Below are positions 1 through 8,663 of a stretch of 64,000 nt of DNA, one piece after another. A program made the translations under genes and the position numbers. The notes under the pieces were generated by a model. That model ran no database searches and had not been told where the DNA came from. It saw nothing but the letters and a program-made list of their open reading frames with translations. Position 1 is the stretch's first letter; each line of letters starts with the position of its first letter. Source of the stretch: Haloglycomyces albus DSM 45210 (GTDB lineage Bacteria; Actinomycetota; Actinomycetes; Mycobacteriales; Micromonosporaceae); the NCBI RefSeq assembly GCF_000527155.1, contig NZ_AZUQ01000001.1:3237889-3301888 (forward strand), in the 5' to 3' direction.

Positions 1-650
1 ATAATCGCGTCACTGTCAGGGAGCGCGGCGTCAAGGTCGTACCCCACCTCGGCCGGCCACGATTCGATACGACGCGGCATCAGTGTGGGCGGTCCGATCA
101 GGCGCACATTCGCTCCCAGGGTGTTGAGGAGCCAGACGTTCGAGCGCGCCACTCGGCTGTGCAGGATGTCGCCCACGATCGTGACGGTGCGCCCGTCCAG
201 CCTTCCCAGCCGTTGCTGCAGGGTATAGGCATCAAGTAGCGCTTGAGTGGGATGTCCGCGTAGACCGTCCCCGGCGTTGAGTATGGACGACGGCAACCAG
301 GTGGCCAGCCGTTCGGGAACCCCGGCGGCGCCGTGGCGCACCACGACCGCGTCGGCTCCCATCGCCTGCAGGGTCAAGGCGGTGTCCTTCAAACTCTCGC
401 CCTTGTTGACGCTGCTGCTCTTGGCCGCGAAGTTCACCACGTCGGCGCTGAGCCGTTTGGCGGCGGTTTCAAACGAGGTGCGGGTACGGGTGGAGTCCTC
501 GAAGAAGAGATTGACGACCGTACGGCCACGGAGCGCCGGCAACTTCGGCACCTCACGGCCCGATACGGCCCGCGACATCTCCTCGGCTTGATGCAACAGC
601 AGCTCGGCCTGCTCACGACTCAGATCAGCGGTGTCGATCAGGTGCTTCAC
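1..650 (-). CDS. pyrB: Aspartate carbamoyltransferase, 3' end cut by window
   Basis: Condenses carbamoyl phosphate with aspartate in the second step of pyrimidine synthesis, in the cytosol. Reading leftward from a GTG at 650, the protein begins [19 protein letters not shown]. It carries the carbamoyl-phosphate-binding signature [13 protein letters not shown] near residue 50 and continues in frame past base 1, so about the last third is missing. The GTG overlaps the pyrR stop by GTGA, which implies translational coupling and one pyrR-pyrB transcript. Control is probably shared with pyrR through the hairpin upstream of pyrR. The family assignment is secure; the C-terminal aspartate-binding half cannot be checked here. 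Confidence 0.95.
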   Translation of the reverse strand, partial: MKHLIDTADLSREQAELLLHQAEEMSRAVSGREVPKLPALRGRTVVNLFFEDSTRTRTSFETAAKRLSADVVNFAAKSSSVNKGESLKDTALTLQAMGADAVVVRHGAAGVPERLATWLPSSILNAGDGLRGHPTQALLDAYTLQQRLGRLDGRTVTIVGDILHSRVARSNVWLLNTLGANVRLIGPPTLMPRRIESWPAEVGYDLDAALPDSDAI

Positions 651-1237
651 TCGATCTCACCCCGTAGTTCGACCGCGTCGGTCTCATCGTATTCGTTCAA
701 AAGCACCGATACGTTCTCACTGCGTGAGGTCGGAATGTTCTTCCCAACATAGTCGGCACGAATCGGAAGTTCCCGGTGACCGCGATCGACCAGGATCGCC
801 AATTGCACCGACGACGGTCGCCCCAGGTCATAGAGGGCGTTGAGCGCCGCTCGGATAGTACGTCCGGAATAGAGCACATCGTCCACCAGCACGATGCGCT
901 GGCCGTCCACTCCCCCGGTCGGAAGATCGGTCGGGCCGAGCGGGCGCAGGCGATTCTGCCCCAGGTCGTCGCGATACAGAGTGATGTCGAGCGTTCCGGC
1001 CGGAATGGAATTGCCGGAAAAGCGTTCTATACGGTCGGCCAGTCGGCCGGCCAATGCTATTCCACGGGTTGGAATTCCCAATAGAATCGTGTTTTCGGCA
1101 CCCTTGGTCTTTTCCAAGATTTCGTGCGCCATACGGTCCAGTACCCGCGCGATATCGGAATGCGCGAGTATCTCCTTACCGTCTGGCTCTGCCGACCCAG
1201 ACGACTGGGAACCCGTTTTTCGGGCAGGCGTTGCCAC
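647..1237 (-). CDS. pyrR: Bifunctional pyr operon regulator / uracil phosphoribosyltransferase
   Basis: PyrR binds pyr mRNA when uridine nucleotides are plentiful and lowers expression of pyrimidine genes; many members also convert uracil and PRPP to UMP. The 196-residue product has the PRPP loop [16 protein letters not shown] near residue 115 and the conserved [23 protein letters not shown] stretch. I chose the GTG at 1237 because a strong AAGGAGG lies 6 bases upstream and the preceding in-frame sequence is not protein-like. It is the first gene of a pyrR-pyrB unit. A PyrR-binding-loop-like hairpin sits just upstream of the ribosome site, so autogenous translational repression is likely. Confidence 0.95.
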   Translation of the reverse strand: MATPARKTGSQSSGSAEPDGKEILAHSDIARVLDRMAHEILEKTKGAENTILLGIPTRGIALAGRLADRIERFSGNSIPAGTLDITLYRDDLGQNRLRPLGPTDLPTGGVDGQRIVLVDDVLYSGRTIRAALNALYDLGRPSSVQLAILVDRGHRELPIRADYVGKNIPTSRSENVSVLLNEYDETDAVELRGEIE

Positions 1238-1252
1238 GGTTAACCTCCTTTT

Positions 1253-1268
1253 CCGCCTCACGGGACGG
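1253..1268 (-). promoter_or_regulatory. Candidate PyrR-binding RNA hairpin before pyrR
   Basis: On the minus strand the leader reads CGTCCCGTGAGGCG, matching 12 of 14 positions of the PyrR binding-loop consensus ARUCCNGNGAGGYU, including the whole GUCCNGNGAGGC core. It is closed by CCG/CGG. Its 3' edge is 2 bases from the AAGGAGG ribosome site (1244-1250), so bound PyrR could block translation, as described for mycobacterial pyrR. The consensus is known; the role here is inferred. Confidence 0.65.
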
Positions 1269-1501
1269 TACTTAAAGAATGGTTCGCTATATGCAATATT
1301 GTGACCACAATGTCCGTTTTCAACGGAGACATAACTGTGGTTGTCTGAAGAAAATTGTACGCGGCCATTTCCAAATCGCACACCCGGCGGCAAGAATGTG
1401 AGGGACCCCTACAGTCCGTTTCACACGTTTGGTACCGTTTGACAGTCGATAGGAGTAAGCGGCCCCACCATTGAGCCCTTGCCGGTGGGTATCCTCCCAC
1501 G

Positions 1502-1618
1502 ATGATCACCGACGGGCTCGACGCCCGGTTGGTCACCCGATACGGGAGGGTTCAGGCGGCTGACCGGTTCCGACGCCGCGTTCGGCCTCGCGAACAGATC
1601 GGAGGGCTCGCGGCATGA
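1502..1618 (+). CDS. Possible 38-residue small ORF, unknown
   Basis: An ATG-started frame encodes an Arg-rich 38-residue peptide beginning MITDGLDARLVTRYG. Third codon positions are rich in G and C, unlike the flanking spacer. No clear ribosome site precedes it, and I do not recognise the sequence. It could be a genuine small protein, the remnant of a decayed gene, or chance. A second ATG overlaps its stop as ATGA, but the frame that follows is not protein-like. Confidence 0.2.
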   Translation: MITDGLDARLVTRYGRVQAADRFRRRVRPREQIGGLAA

Positions 1619-1962
1619 CTACTATTGGCATACAGGGCCGATTAAACCGGCCAGGAACGCCATGTCCGCGGCAACCCGGAAGGGGTCACCGTACCCACCG
1701 GAAACAGCGGACGGGCCATATGGCCTGTCTCAGAGGCCCTGAGGCAAAGATCGCTCGCTCGGGCGGAAAGGGGGTTAGCACACCATGGTCTATCTGCGAC
1801 AATCGCGGCCCTACGACCAATCGGCGCGGCTCTCTCCATCGTGCCTGAGAAACGAGAAGTCTTACACAATCGGGGACGGAGCGCTTGTTCCGGTCACCGG
1901 TTGTAGTCAACAATAGGAACCGCCCCTTATTTATACGACACATACTTGGAGTTGATCTCAAC

Positions 1963-2463
1963 GTGGCGACATCCGAATACGCTAAAAGCCTAGGCAACCG
2001 CCTACGCGACATTCGCATGCAACAAGGTCTGTCTTTGCAGGGTGTTGAAGACAAATCCGATGGTCGCTGGAAAGCGGTCGTCATCGGGTCCTATGAGCGT
2101 GGTGACCGTTCCATCACGGTGTCGCGGTTGTCGGAACTGGCCGACTTCTACCGTGTGCCGGTCTCTGAACTGCTGCCCAACGAATTGCCGGAGCCGATTG
2201 AAAAGCCTGAGAAGATCGTTCTCAACCTTGAGGCTCTATACGACCACCCGGACCCGGATTTGGAACACATTGCCAAATTGGCCCGTAACATTCAACAGCG
2301 TCGTGGCGACTACAATGGACGGATTCTGTCCATCCGTGCCGACGACCTGGCCACCCTCGCGGTCGTATACAGCACCACCCCGAGCGGACTGGTAGAGAAG
2401 CTCGAAGACTTCGGCGTCGTTGTACACGATGTACAGGCCTTCTTCACCAAGGAAGGCGAGTAG
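1963..2463 (+). CDS. bldD: Developmental regulator BldD
   Basis: BldD is the actinobacterial repressor that, as a c-di-GMP-bridged dimer, holds back sporulation genes. The 166-residue product has an N-terminal Xre-type helix-turn-helix (about residues 6-70, with GRWKAVVIGSYERGDR) and a C-terminal ligand domain. The c-di-GMP signature RxD-x8-RxxD is intact at R114-G-D116 and R125-A-D-D128, the same spacing and numbering as Streptomyces BldD. I chose GTG at 1963 because the product then starts like known BldD (xxSEYAK); a GGAG lies 12 bases upstream. An in-frame ATG at 1885 would add a non-conserved tail. A strong terminator follows. It is transcribed away from pyrR and toward nusB. Confidence 0.95.
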   Translation: MATSEYAKSLGNRLRDIRMQQGLSLQGVEDKSDGRWKAVVIGSYERGDRSITVSRLSELADFYRVPVSELLPNELPEPIEKPEKIVLNLEALYDHPDPDLEHIAKLARNIQQRRGDYNGRILSIRADDLATLAVVYSTTPSGLVEKLEDFGVVVHDVQAFFTKEGE

Positions 2464-2492
2464 AAACGCCCCAAGCGGACAGCTGAGCATGC

Positions 2493-2528
2493 ATTGGTTC
2501 CGGGCACTGTGCCCGGAACCAATTTTTT
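2493..2528 (+). terminator. Rho-independent terminator of bldD
   Basis: A perfect 14-bp stem (2493-2506 with 2510-2523) closes a 3-base loop and is followed by TTTTT. It lies 30 bases after the bldD stop and faces the 3' end of nusB. Confidence 0.9.
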
Positions 2529-2627
2529 GTCATCACGCCAGAACCATACTGATCGAATACCCATGGTTCAAACTCGGATTACAGTGCACACTGAGCCTGG
2601 GAACGGTCCACCGCTGGATTCCGGGGC

Positions 2628-3140
2628 TTACGACGATTCGGAGCCGGTGTCGTCCGAATCCGAGGCCGTGTCCTCCTCCGGTCCCCGTTCGTGGGCCACT
2701 TTGTCCAAGACGGCGTTGAAGAACGCCGGATCATCCACAGAGCTGAGATGTTCGGCCACTCGAAGTGCCTCTTTGATCGCGACCGGCACGTCGACATCGT
2801 CCACATGCCTCAACTCGTACACCGCTATCCGCAGAATATTACGGTCCACAATCGGCATACGTTCCAGCGACCAACCGATGGCCGCGTCATCGATCGCACG
2901 ATCGATCGAAGCGCGATGTTCGCTGACGCCGCTCACCAGCTGCTGCGAATAGCTCGGGAGGCGTGGTGCCTCGTGCGGGTCGTCCATGTAGCGCCGCCGA
3001 CGTTCCCCCAGTACCAATTGAGGGTCCTCCCGGCGGCTGTCGGCCTCATAAAGGATTTCCACCGCTCGCGCTCGAGCGCGGCTACGCGCGCCCAGTTGAG
3101 CATCAATCTTACGCTGCGATTTTTTATTTTCTGAAGTCAC
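2628..3140 (-). CDS. nusB: Transcription antitermination factor NusB
   Basis: NusB pairs with NusE (ribosomal S10) on boxA RNA during rRNA transcription antitermination. The 170-residue protein shows the all-helical NusB fold signature: SRARARAVEILYEAD near residue 19, MPIVDRNILRIAVYEL near residue 94 and NAVLDKVAHE near residue 141. An acidic, low-complexity C-terminal tail (about residues 152-170) follows. It starts at GTG, 2 bases after the efp stop, so efp and nusB are co-transcribed. The efp-nusB order is the usual actinobacterial arrangement. Confidence 0.95.
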   Translation of the reverse strand: MTSENKKSQRKIDAQLGARSRARARAVEILYEADSRREDPQLVLGERRRRYMDDPHEAPRLPSYSQQLVSGVSEHRASIDRAIDDAAIGWSLERMPIVDRNILRIAVYELRHVDDVDVPVAIKEALRVAEHLSSVDDPAFFNAVLDKVAHERGPEEDTASDSDDTGSESS

Positions 3141-3142
3141 GA

Positions 3143-3703
3143 TTATGATGCCCGGGACAGATACTTGCCTTCGCGAGTGTCGATTTTGACCTTCTCGCCG
3201 GGTTCAATGAACAGCGGAACCTGTACCTCGGCACCGGTCTGCAGCGTGGCAGGTTTGGTGCCGCCCGAGGAGCGGTCTCCCTGCAGGCCTGGGTCGGTGT
3301 GCTTGATTTCCAGTTCAACTGCGGCGGGAAGCTCGACGTACAACGGCTTTCCTTCGTGCATGGCGACGGTCGCCGGGCTGTCCTCGAGGAGGAACTTGGC
3401 GGCGTCACCGACGATCGACGGCCCCAGCGGGATTTGGTCGTAATCGTCAAGATCCATGAACACGAAGTCCTCGCCGTCCTGGTAGAGGTACTGCATGTCG
3501 CGGCGGTCGACATTGGCCGTCTCCACTTTCACACCGGCGTTGAAGGTCCGGTCCACGGTCTTGCCGCTGAGGACGTTCTTCACCTTGGTGCGGACAAAAG
3601 CGGGGCCCTTGCCCGGCTTGACGTGGAGGAACTCGACAACCTGCCAGAGATCGCCGTCCAGTTTCAGGACCGTGCCGTTCTTAAGGTCGTTCGTGGTCGC
3701 CAC
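3143..3703 (-). CDS. efp: Elongation factor P
   Basis: EF-P enters stalled ribosomes and speeds peptide bond formation at polyproline runs. The 186-residue protein has the three beta-barrel domains of the family: an N-terminal KOW-like domain with [18 protein letters not shown] (the loop whose tip faces the peptidyl-transferase centre), a central OB domain, and a C-terminal domain ending [19 protein letters not shown] chose the GTG at 3703 because GGAG lies 8 bases upstream and the product then starts [16 protein letters not shown] like relatives. It is the first gene of an efp-nusB unit. Confidence 0.96.
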   Translation of the reverse strand: MATTNDLKNGTVLKLDGDLWQVVEFLHVKPGKGPAFVRTKVKNVLSGKTVDRTFNAGVKVETANVDRRDMQYLYQDGEDFVFMDLDDYDQIPLGPSIVGDAAKFLLEDSPATVAMHEGKPLYVELPAAVELEIKHTDPGLQGDRSSGGTKPATLQTGAEVQVPLFIEPGEKVKIDTREGKYLSRAS

Positions 3704-3922
3704 AGATAATTCTCCGTAAATAGCGGAGGGCCGCAACACGTTATGGAGTCAACCCTCGGAATTGATTTCGGTACACCGACTCTTTATCATACCGGTCGTC
3801 ACCTGCCTTATCCCCTAGCAGGGGTCGGGAAGGGTTAGTGCGCTCTCAACCGATGTTCCCACCGGAAGGGACGTTCTTTGCAGTCGACTCGCTCAGGAAC
3901 GGGGGATCGACTTTTCTCCCGT

Positions 3923-4438
3923 TCATCGTCCATCGAGAATACGCCGAGCCACCTCTTCACTGTTCACCCCGTCGGTATCGATCACCGTCGCCTCGTCCTT
4001 CAGCCACCCCATGGCCGCCTCCCAACGGTCACAATGATCCAATCGCCATTCTCTCGCCTGCGGTTCGGCACCGTCGTTCTCGATTCGCTCTTCCAAGGTG
4101 GCGCGACCGGCGTAAAGAACGAAGTGTCGGTATTCGACCTGCGACTGGTTCATACGATCGCGAATCTCGCACCAATATTCCCTGGTCAGGACGGTTTGCG
4201 GAACGACGACAGGGGCTTTCAGGCTGCCACCCAATTGTGCGACGACCTCGCCGGTCACCACACGCCAGGCGGGCCAATCTTGAAAATTCTCCACTGGGAA
4301 CTGGTCGTTGAGGAACTCCGTCAAGAATCCGCCGATACGTTCGGAGTTAAAAACCTTCGCTTCGGGAACCAGCTCCACCAGCTTCTTAGCGGTGGTCGTC
4401 TTCCCGACGCCAAAGGTTCCGTTAATCCATATAATCAT
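3923..4438 (-). CDS. TmrB-like P-loop ATPase/kinase-fold protein
   Basis: A 171-residue P-loop protein starting MIIWINGTFGVGKTTTAKKL; the Walker A motif is GTFGVGKTT at residues 7-15. The start, the DWPAWR segment and the VVVPQTVLTREYW strand resemble TmrB of Bacillus subtilis, which gives tunicamycin resistance by binding the drug. A nucleotide-binding role is therefore likely, but the substrate is unknown; small-molecule kinase is an alternative. It stands alone, with spacers of 219 bases (to efp) and 134 bases (to the YfcC gene). Ribosome site weak. It belongs to the accessory block inserted between aroQ and efp. Confidence 0.7.
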   Translation of the reverse strand: MIIWINGTFGVGKTTTAKKLVELVPEAKVFNSERIGGFLTEFLNDQFPVENFQDWPAWRVVTGEVVAQLGGSLKAPVVVPQTVLTREYWCEIRDRMNQSQVEYRHFVLYAGRATLEERIENDGAEPQAREWRLDHCDRWEAAMGWLKDEATVIDTDGVNSEEVARRILDGR

Positions 4439-4572
4439 ATGACCATTTCATCATGAGGCTCGGTCGTCCTAGCGCGAACGGATTCCCATCGACGCGTCGT
4501 CAAATTATCCCGGCAATTCTATGGTCACCGCGACGCGGGATATGGATCGGTGGAGAAGCCCGACATCCGGAT

Positions 4573-6069
4573 TTACGCAATCCATGCCGCCGCCGCTAGG
4601 AAGGCGCACACGGCCAGAAACAGGATTCCCATCAGCGGGAGCACGAAGCGAAGATACCTGTCATAACGCACCTTGGCCAAGGCGAGACCGCCCATGACCA
4701 CCGCAGAGGTGGGGGTTATCAGGTTGACCCAGCCGCTGGCCGCTTGCCAGGCGGTAACGGCCAGGGAACGTTCCACTCCGGCGAAGTCCGCCAAGGGAGC
4801 CATGATGGGCATGACCAGGGTTGCCGCTCCCGAGGAGGACGGGACGAGGAAGGAGATGGGGATGTTCACGGCGAACACCGCCATCGCGAAGACTCCCCCG
4901 TCGGTTCCCGATACGACGTTTTCCAGGGAGTGCAGCACGGTGTCGGTGACGTAGGTGTTGGTCATGATGGTGGTGACGCCGCGCGCAAGGATGATGATGA
5001 GACCGGCTCCGATGAAGTCTCCGAATCCCGTGATGATTCCATCGGTGGTTCCCTTTTCCCCGAGCCCCGCGATGGCTCCGGTCACGCAGGCCATGATCAA
5101 GAAGAGGGCCGACAGCTGCGGGAAGTACCAGTCCAGCTGCCAGGCGTAGGAGTCCGCTTGCGGCCCTTCGATCACGCTGGCCCACGGCACGATCGAGTAG
5201 ATCATGAACGCGAAGGTGGCGGCGACGAGCCACAAGATGACGCGTTGTCGCGCGGTAGGCGGCTCGGGCATAGGACTGTTGGCGGCGTCGAAGTCCCGGT
5301 CGCCGTCGAGATAGCCGGAAAGGGACCGTTCGGGGTCGCGTTTGACGCGAGTGGCATAGCGCAGGACGTAGGCTATGACGACCGACACCAATACCAGCCA
5401 CATGACGGCACGGAGAAGAATGCCGTCGCCCACTGAGACGCCGGCGATGCTGGAGGCGATTCCGGTGGCGAAAGGGTTGACGGTGGAGCTGAGGACTCCG
5501 ATGCCGGCTCCGGCGATGATCACTCCCACGGCCGTCATCCGGTCGTACCCGAGTCCCAAAATGAGCGGCACGATGATGACGTAGAAGCCCAGGGTTTCCT
5601 CGGCGAATCCCTCGACCGTCCCGGCGAGCGCGAACACGGCCATGATGACCACGATGAGGCTCAGCGACCGGTGACGGAGTCGATGCGAGAGTCGTGAGAT
5701 TCCGCGTTCGAGGGCCCCGGTCTTCATGACCACGGTGATGTAGGCGCCGACGGCGAGGACGTAGAAGAATATTCCGGCGGAACCGTAGAGTTCGCCGCTG
5801 GTAGTGGGGCTGACAAGCCCGCTGTCGGCGTTGTGTAGCCCGTAGAGTCCGTTGATCGGGCTCATGACGAGGTGTTCGAGACGTTCCCAGATGCCGAGGG
5901 TGACGTCGAACGGTTGGTAGGTTCCCTGGATGGGTCGTCCGTCGGCGTCGAGTTCGTACTGTCCGGGTGGGATGGCGAAGGCGGCCGCCCAGACGATGAG
6001 TGTGACTGCCACGAGGACCGTGTAGGCGGTGGGGAAGGTGAATTTCTTCTTGTGGGCAAGGGTGGTCAT
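4573..6069 (-). CDS. YfcC family membrane transporter, copy 1
   Basis: A 498-residue integral membrane protein of the YfcC/DcuC-like carrier superfamily, with about 12 predicted hydrophobic segments. Family landmarks are the GTVEGFAEETLGFY motif near residue 150, STVNPFATGIASS near residue 196 and PSSSGAATLVMPIMAPLADFAG near residue 410. Such carriers are usually annotated as transporters of C4-dicarboxylates, amino acids or short-chain acids; the substrate here is not deducible. It lies 63 bases downstream of a close paralogue on the same strand, with roughly two thirds of residues identical by eye and a nearly identical C-terminal 30 residues. Probably a tandem duplication, cotranscribed. 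Confidence 0.8.
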   Translation of the reverse strand: MTTLAHKKKFTFPTAYTVLVAVTLIVWAAAFAIPPGQYELDADGRPIQGTYQPFDVTLGIWERLEHLVMSPINGLYGLHNADSGLVSPTTSGELYGSAGIFFYVLAVGAYITVVMKTGALERGISRLSHRLRHRSLSLIVVIMAVFALAGTVEGFAEETLGFYVIIVPLILGLGYDRMTAVGVIIAGAGIGVLSSTVNPFATGIASSIAGVSVGDGILLRAVMWLVLVSVVIAYVLRYATRVKRDPERSLSGYLDGDRDFDAANSPMPEPPTARQRVILWLVAATFAFMIYSIVPWASVIEGPQADSYAWQLDWYFPQLSALFLIMACVTGAIAGLGEKGTTDGIITGFGDFIGAGLIIILARGVTTIMTNTYVTDTVLHSLENVVSGTDGGVFAMAVFAVNIPISFLVPSSSGAATLVMPIMAPLADFAGVERSLAVTAWQAASGWVNLITPTSAVVMGGLALAKVRYDRYLRFVLPLMGILFLAVCAFLAAAAWIA

Positions 6070-6132
6070 GGGCTAAGTCCGTTCGTCACCCGTTTGGGCG
6101 GGACATTGTAGGGAATCGTCACGTCGTCGGTT

Positions 6133-7641
6133 CTAACCAATCCAGGCAGCCATCGCGAGGAAAGCGCAAATGAGCAGGAACAATATACCCATGAGCGGCA
6201 GCACGAAGCGAAGATACCTGTCGTAGCGGACCTTGGCGAGCGCCAGTCCACCCATGACCACTGCCGTAGTGGGAGTGACGAGGTTGATCCATCCGCTGGC
6301 CGACTGCCAGGCCGTGACGACTAGGGAGCGGGGCACTCCGGCGAAGTCGGCCAAGGGGGCCATGATGGGCATCGCCAGAGTGGCGTGGCCGGAGGTGGAC
6401 GGGATCAAGAACGCCAGAGGAATATTAACAATGAAAACGCCGATCGCAAAGACTCCGGAGGAGGTGCCGGATACCACTCCTTCCAGGGAATGGAGCACGG
6501 TGTCGGTGATGTCGGTGTTGTTCATAATGACGGTGACACCGCGTGCGAGGACGATGACGAATCCCGCTCCGATGAAGTCGCCGAACCCTTTGACTATTTC
6601 AGTCGACATGGCTTCTTCTCCGAGGCCGCCGACGATACCGACGGCGACGGAGGCGAGAAGGAACAGGGCGGTGAGTTCGGGGAAGTACCAACCGAGTTCC
6701 CAAGCGTACGAGGTTGTTTCGGGTCCTTGGATGACTTCGGACCAGGGCATGATCGCGAAGATCATGAACAGGAAGGTCGCGACGACGATGGTCAGGGCGG
6801 CTTTATGCCGTCCGTTAAGCGCTTCGGGTTCATGGTCGGCGACGATGTCGCGGTCGCCAGGCTGGAATCCGGAGAGGGAGCGGGCGGGATTGTTTTTCAC
6901 GCGTTGGGCGTACCAAAGGACGTAGGCGACGGTTACCGCTGTAAGGACAAGGAACATCGCCAGTCGCCATTCGATACCGTCGCCGATGGGAATTTCGGCG
7001 GCGGAGGAGGCGATTCCGGTGGCGAAGGGATTGACTGTAGAGCAGAGGACTCCGACTCCCGCGCCGCAGATGATGGCTCCGACAGCGGTCATGCGGTCAT
7101 ATCCGAGGGCGAGCATCATCGGAATGATCAGGGCGTAGAAGCCGAGGGTTTCCTCGGCGAATCCTTCGACGGTGCCGGCGAGCGCGAACACGGCCATGAT
7201 TCCGACGATGAGGAGGAGAGAGCGGTGTCGTAGCCGGTGGGCCAGGCGTCCGATGCCGCGATCAAGTGCGCCGGTCGCGAAGGTGACGGTGATGAAGGCG
7301 CCTACGGCGAGGACGAAGAAGAACACCGCCGCCGCGCCGTACAGTTCACCACTGAGGTCGGCGCCGACCCGTTGACTGTCGGTGTTTTGGATTCCGTACA
7401 GCCCGTTGATGGGTGATAGGAGGAGGTCGTGGAGACGGTCGAGAAATCCGTAGTCGGTGTCGATGCGTTCGTAACTGCCTGCGATGGGGCGGCCGTCGTC
7501 ATCGAGCCGGTACCGTCCGGGAGGGATGAAGAACGCTGCGATCCACACGCCGAGTGCGACGAGGGCGAGGACGGTGTAGGCGGAGGGGAATTTCCAGGTT
7601 GTGGATGGTTGTTCGGTGGCGTCGGGCGTGTCGGTGCTCAT
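6133..7641 (-). CDS. YfcC family membrane transporter, copy 2
   Basis: A 502-residue paralogue of the neighbouring YfcC protein, with the same 12-segment topology and the GTVEGFAEETLGFY, STVNPFATGIASS and PSTSGHATLAMPIMAPLADF motifs. Its ATG overlaps the stop of the upstream VanZ-like gene by ATGA, so translation is probably coupled. Differences from copy 1 cluster in the first external loops (about residues 40-80) and in the middle cytoplasmic loop (about residues 240-280), which could mean different substrates. Substrate unknown; an organic acid or amino acid is the general expectation for the superfamily. Confidence 0.8.
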   Translation of the reverse strand: MSTDTPDATEQPSTTWKFPSAYTVLALVALGVWIAAFFIPPGRYRLDDDGRPIAGSYERIDTDYGFLDRLHDLLLSPINGLYGIQNTDSQRVGADLSGELYGAAAVFFFVLAVGAFITVTFATGALDRGIGRLAHRLRHRSLLLIVGIMAVFALAGTVEGFAEETLGFYALIIPMMLALGYDRMTAVGAIICGAGVGVLCSTVNPFATGIASSAAEIPIGDGIEWRLAMFLVLTAVTVAYVLWYAQRVKNNPARSLSGFQPGDRDIVADHEPEALNGRHKAALTIVVATFLFMIFAIMPWSEVIQGPETTSYAWELGWYFPELTALFLLASVAVGIVGGLGEEAMSTEIVKGFGDFIGAGFVIVLARGVTVIMNNTDITDTVLHSLEGVVSGTSSGVFAIGVFIVNIPLAFLIPSTSGHATLAMPIMAPLADFAGVPRSLVVTAWQSASGWINLVTPTTAVVMGGLALAKVRYDRYLRFVLPLMGILFLLICAFLAMAAWIG

Positions 7642-8663
7642 TGTCGAGTCCCTGCGGCAAACCGTTGTAGGAGGGCGGTTTCGGCGAGCGTGTTGTTGCC
7701 CGGTTCACTGAGTTGTACTCGTTCGTCGAGGCGGGGACGGACGTACGGTTCCCTGGCGGGCGTCGTGGTGTCGATTTCCGTTCGGTCGAGACCGATCCCG
7801 GCGTTGGCGGGTCCGTCACGAATCTGTTTACTTATGAAGTGTGTAGCCGGTTTCGTTTCAGCCGAGTAGGTGACTTCGGCCGGGAGTGTTTTGAGGACAT
7901 TGGTCGCCCCCGGCACAAGTCCGGCGATGACGTCACGGAGGCTGTTGCTGGAACGATCCACTGTTCCATGGAAGCACTCGTCATGGCTCGGGTCAGACGA
8001 TTCGGAGGATCCGGATTCCCGTGCGGTGACCGTTTTCGAGTCAAGCGATAGGTTGAACTTAAAGTTCCGACAACTGTGCCATGTCGCCCGCCGGGGTAAA
8101 CGGGGTTCTTCCAAGAGGTCAGCATCGGGTTCAGTCGTGTGGCGCAGGTGTAGTCGCCAATATCGGTAGGAGAGAAAACAACCGAAGTACGCTCCCAGGC
8201 TGTTGAGCATCAGATCGTCGATCGAAGCGACACGCCCGTTCGAGGAGACATACTGGACGGTTTCGATAGCTAGGGAGAGTGTAAAACCGATCAGCAAGGC
8301 GTGAACGGGCCGCAATGGGAACCGCACCAACAGCGCGGCGGTCAATACCGCGAAGAGAACGAGGTTGCCACCGATCTGCACGGCCACATAATCCCACTGG
8401 GTGCCCAGATTCGTCATATCGGTGAACGGAACCGTGTAGAGCACGACGGCGGGCGCATCGGTCGGGGTCAATGCCATGACCACCAACGGCAAGGTCACCA
8501 CGCACGCGGCGATGTCCCATGCCGCGATGGCCCACGGGCGACGCGATCGGTCGGTCCGAGCCCGTCTCCACGCCATCACGAGTATCGCACCGCACAGCAG
8601 TCCCAGTACCGGCCCCAACTGGTACAGCACTACGTCGGCGAACCAATGCCGGTAATTGATCAT
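7638..8663 (-). CDS. VanZ-like membrane protein with long C-terminal extension
   Basis: The first ~170 residues are a VanZ-like domain: hydrophobic segments near residues 10-30, 47-65, 95-112 and 120-137, then the family motif [35 protein letters not shown]. VanZ relatives are linked to glycopeptide tolerance and lipid carriers, but most have no proven role. Residues ~175-341 are hydrophilic, Ser/Thr-rich and match no domain I know. The frame nevertheless stays open and ends in an ATGA overlap with the YfcC gene. Only the ATG at 8663 fits; the AAGGCGG upstream is distant. Its first 533 bases overlap the aroQ frame, which is highly unusual. The extension may be a decayed gene joined in frame. 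Confidence 0.6.
   Translation of the reverse strand: MINYRHWFADVVLYQLGPVLGLLCGAILVMAWRRARTDRSRRPWAIAAWDIAACVVTLPLVVMALTPTDAPAVVLYTVPFTDMTNLGTQWDYVAVQIGGNLVLFAVLTAALLVRFPLRPVHALLIGFTLSLAIETVQYVSSNGRVASIDDLMLNSLGAYFGCFLSYRYWRLHLRHTTEPDADLLEEPRLPRRATWHSCRNFKFNLSLDSKTVTARESGSSESSDPSHDECFHGTVDRSSNSLRDVIAGLVPGATNVLKTLPAEVTYSAETKPATHFISKQIRDGPANAGIGLDRTEIDTTTPAREPYVRPRLDERVQLSEPGNNTLAETALLQRFAAGTRQ

Larger units (their letters stand above)
1238..1962. other. Gene-poor spacer between divergent pyrR and bldD
   Basis: This 725-base spacer holds the pyrR leader hairpin, the pyrR ribosome site, one possible 38-codon ORF (1502-1618) and the bldD upstream region. A short inverted repeat with CCCACC/GGTGGG arms lies near 1465-1490. 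I found no convincing -35/-10 pair and no exact BldD box. Other ORFs here look non-coding by composition. Confidence 0.5.

Noticed and set aside
1615-1848. 77-codon frame after the small ORF upstream of bldD
   Set aside because: Sequence is rich in Arg, Gly and Pro without structure, lacks a ribosome site and has spacer-like composition.
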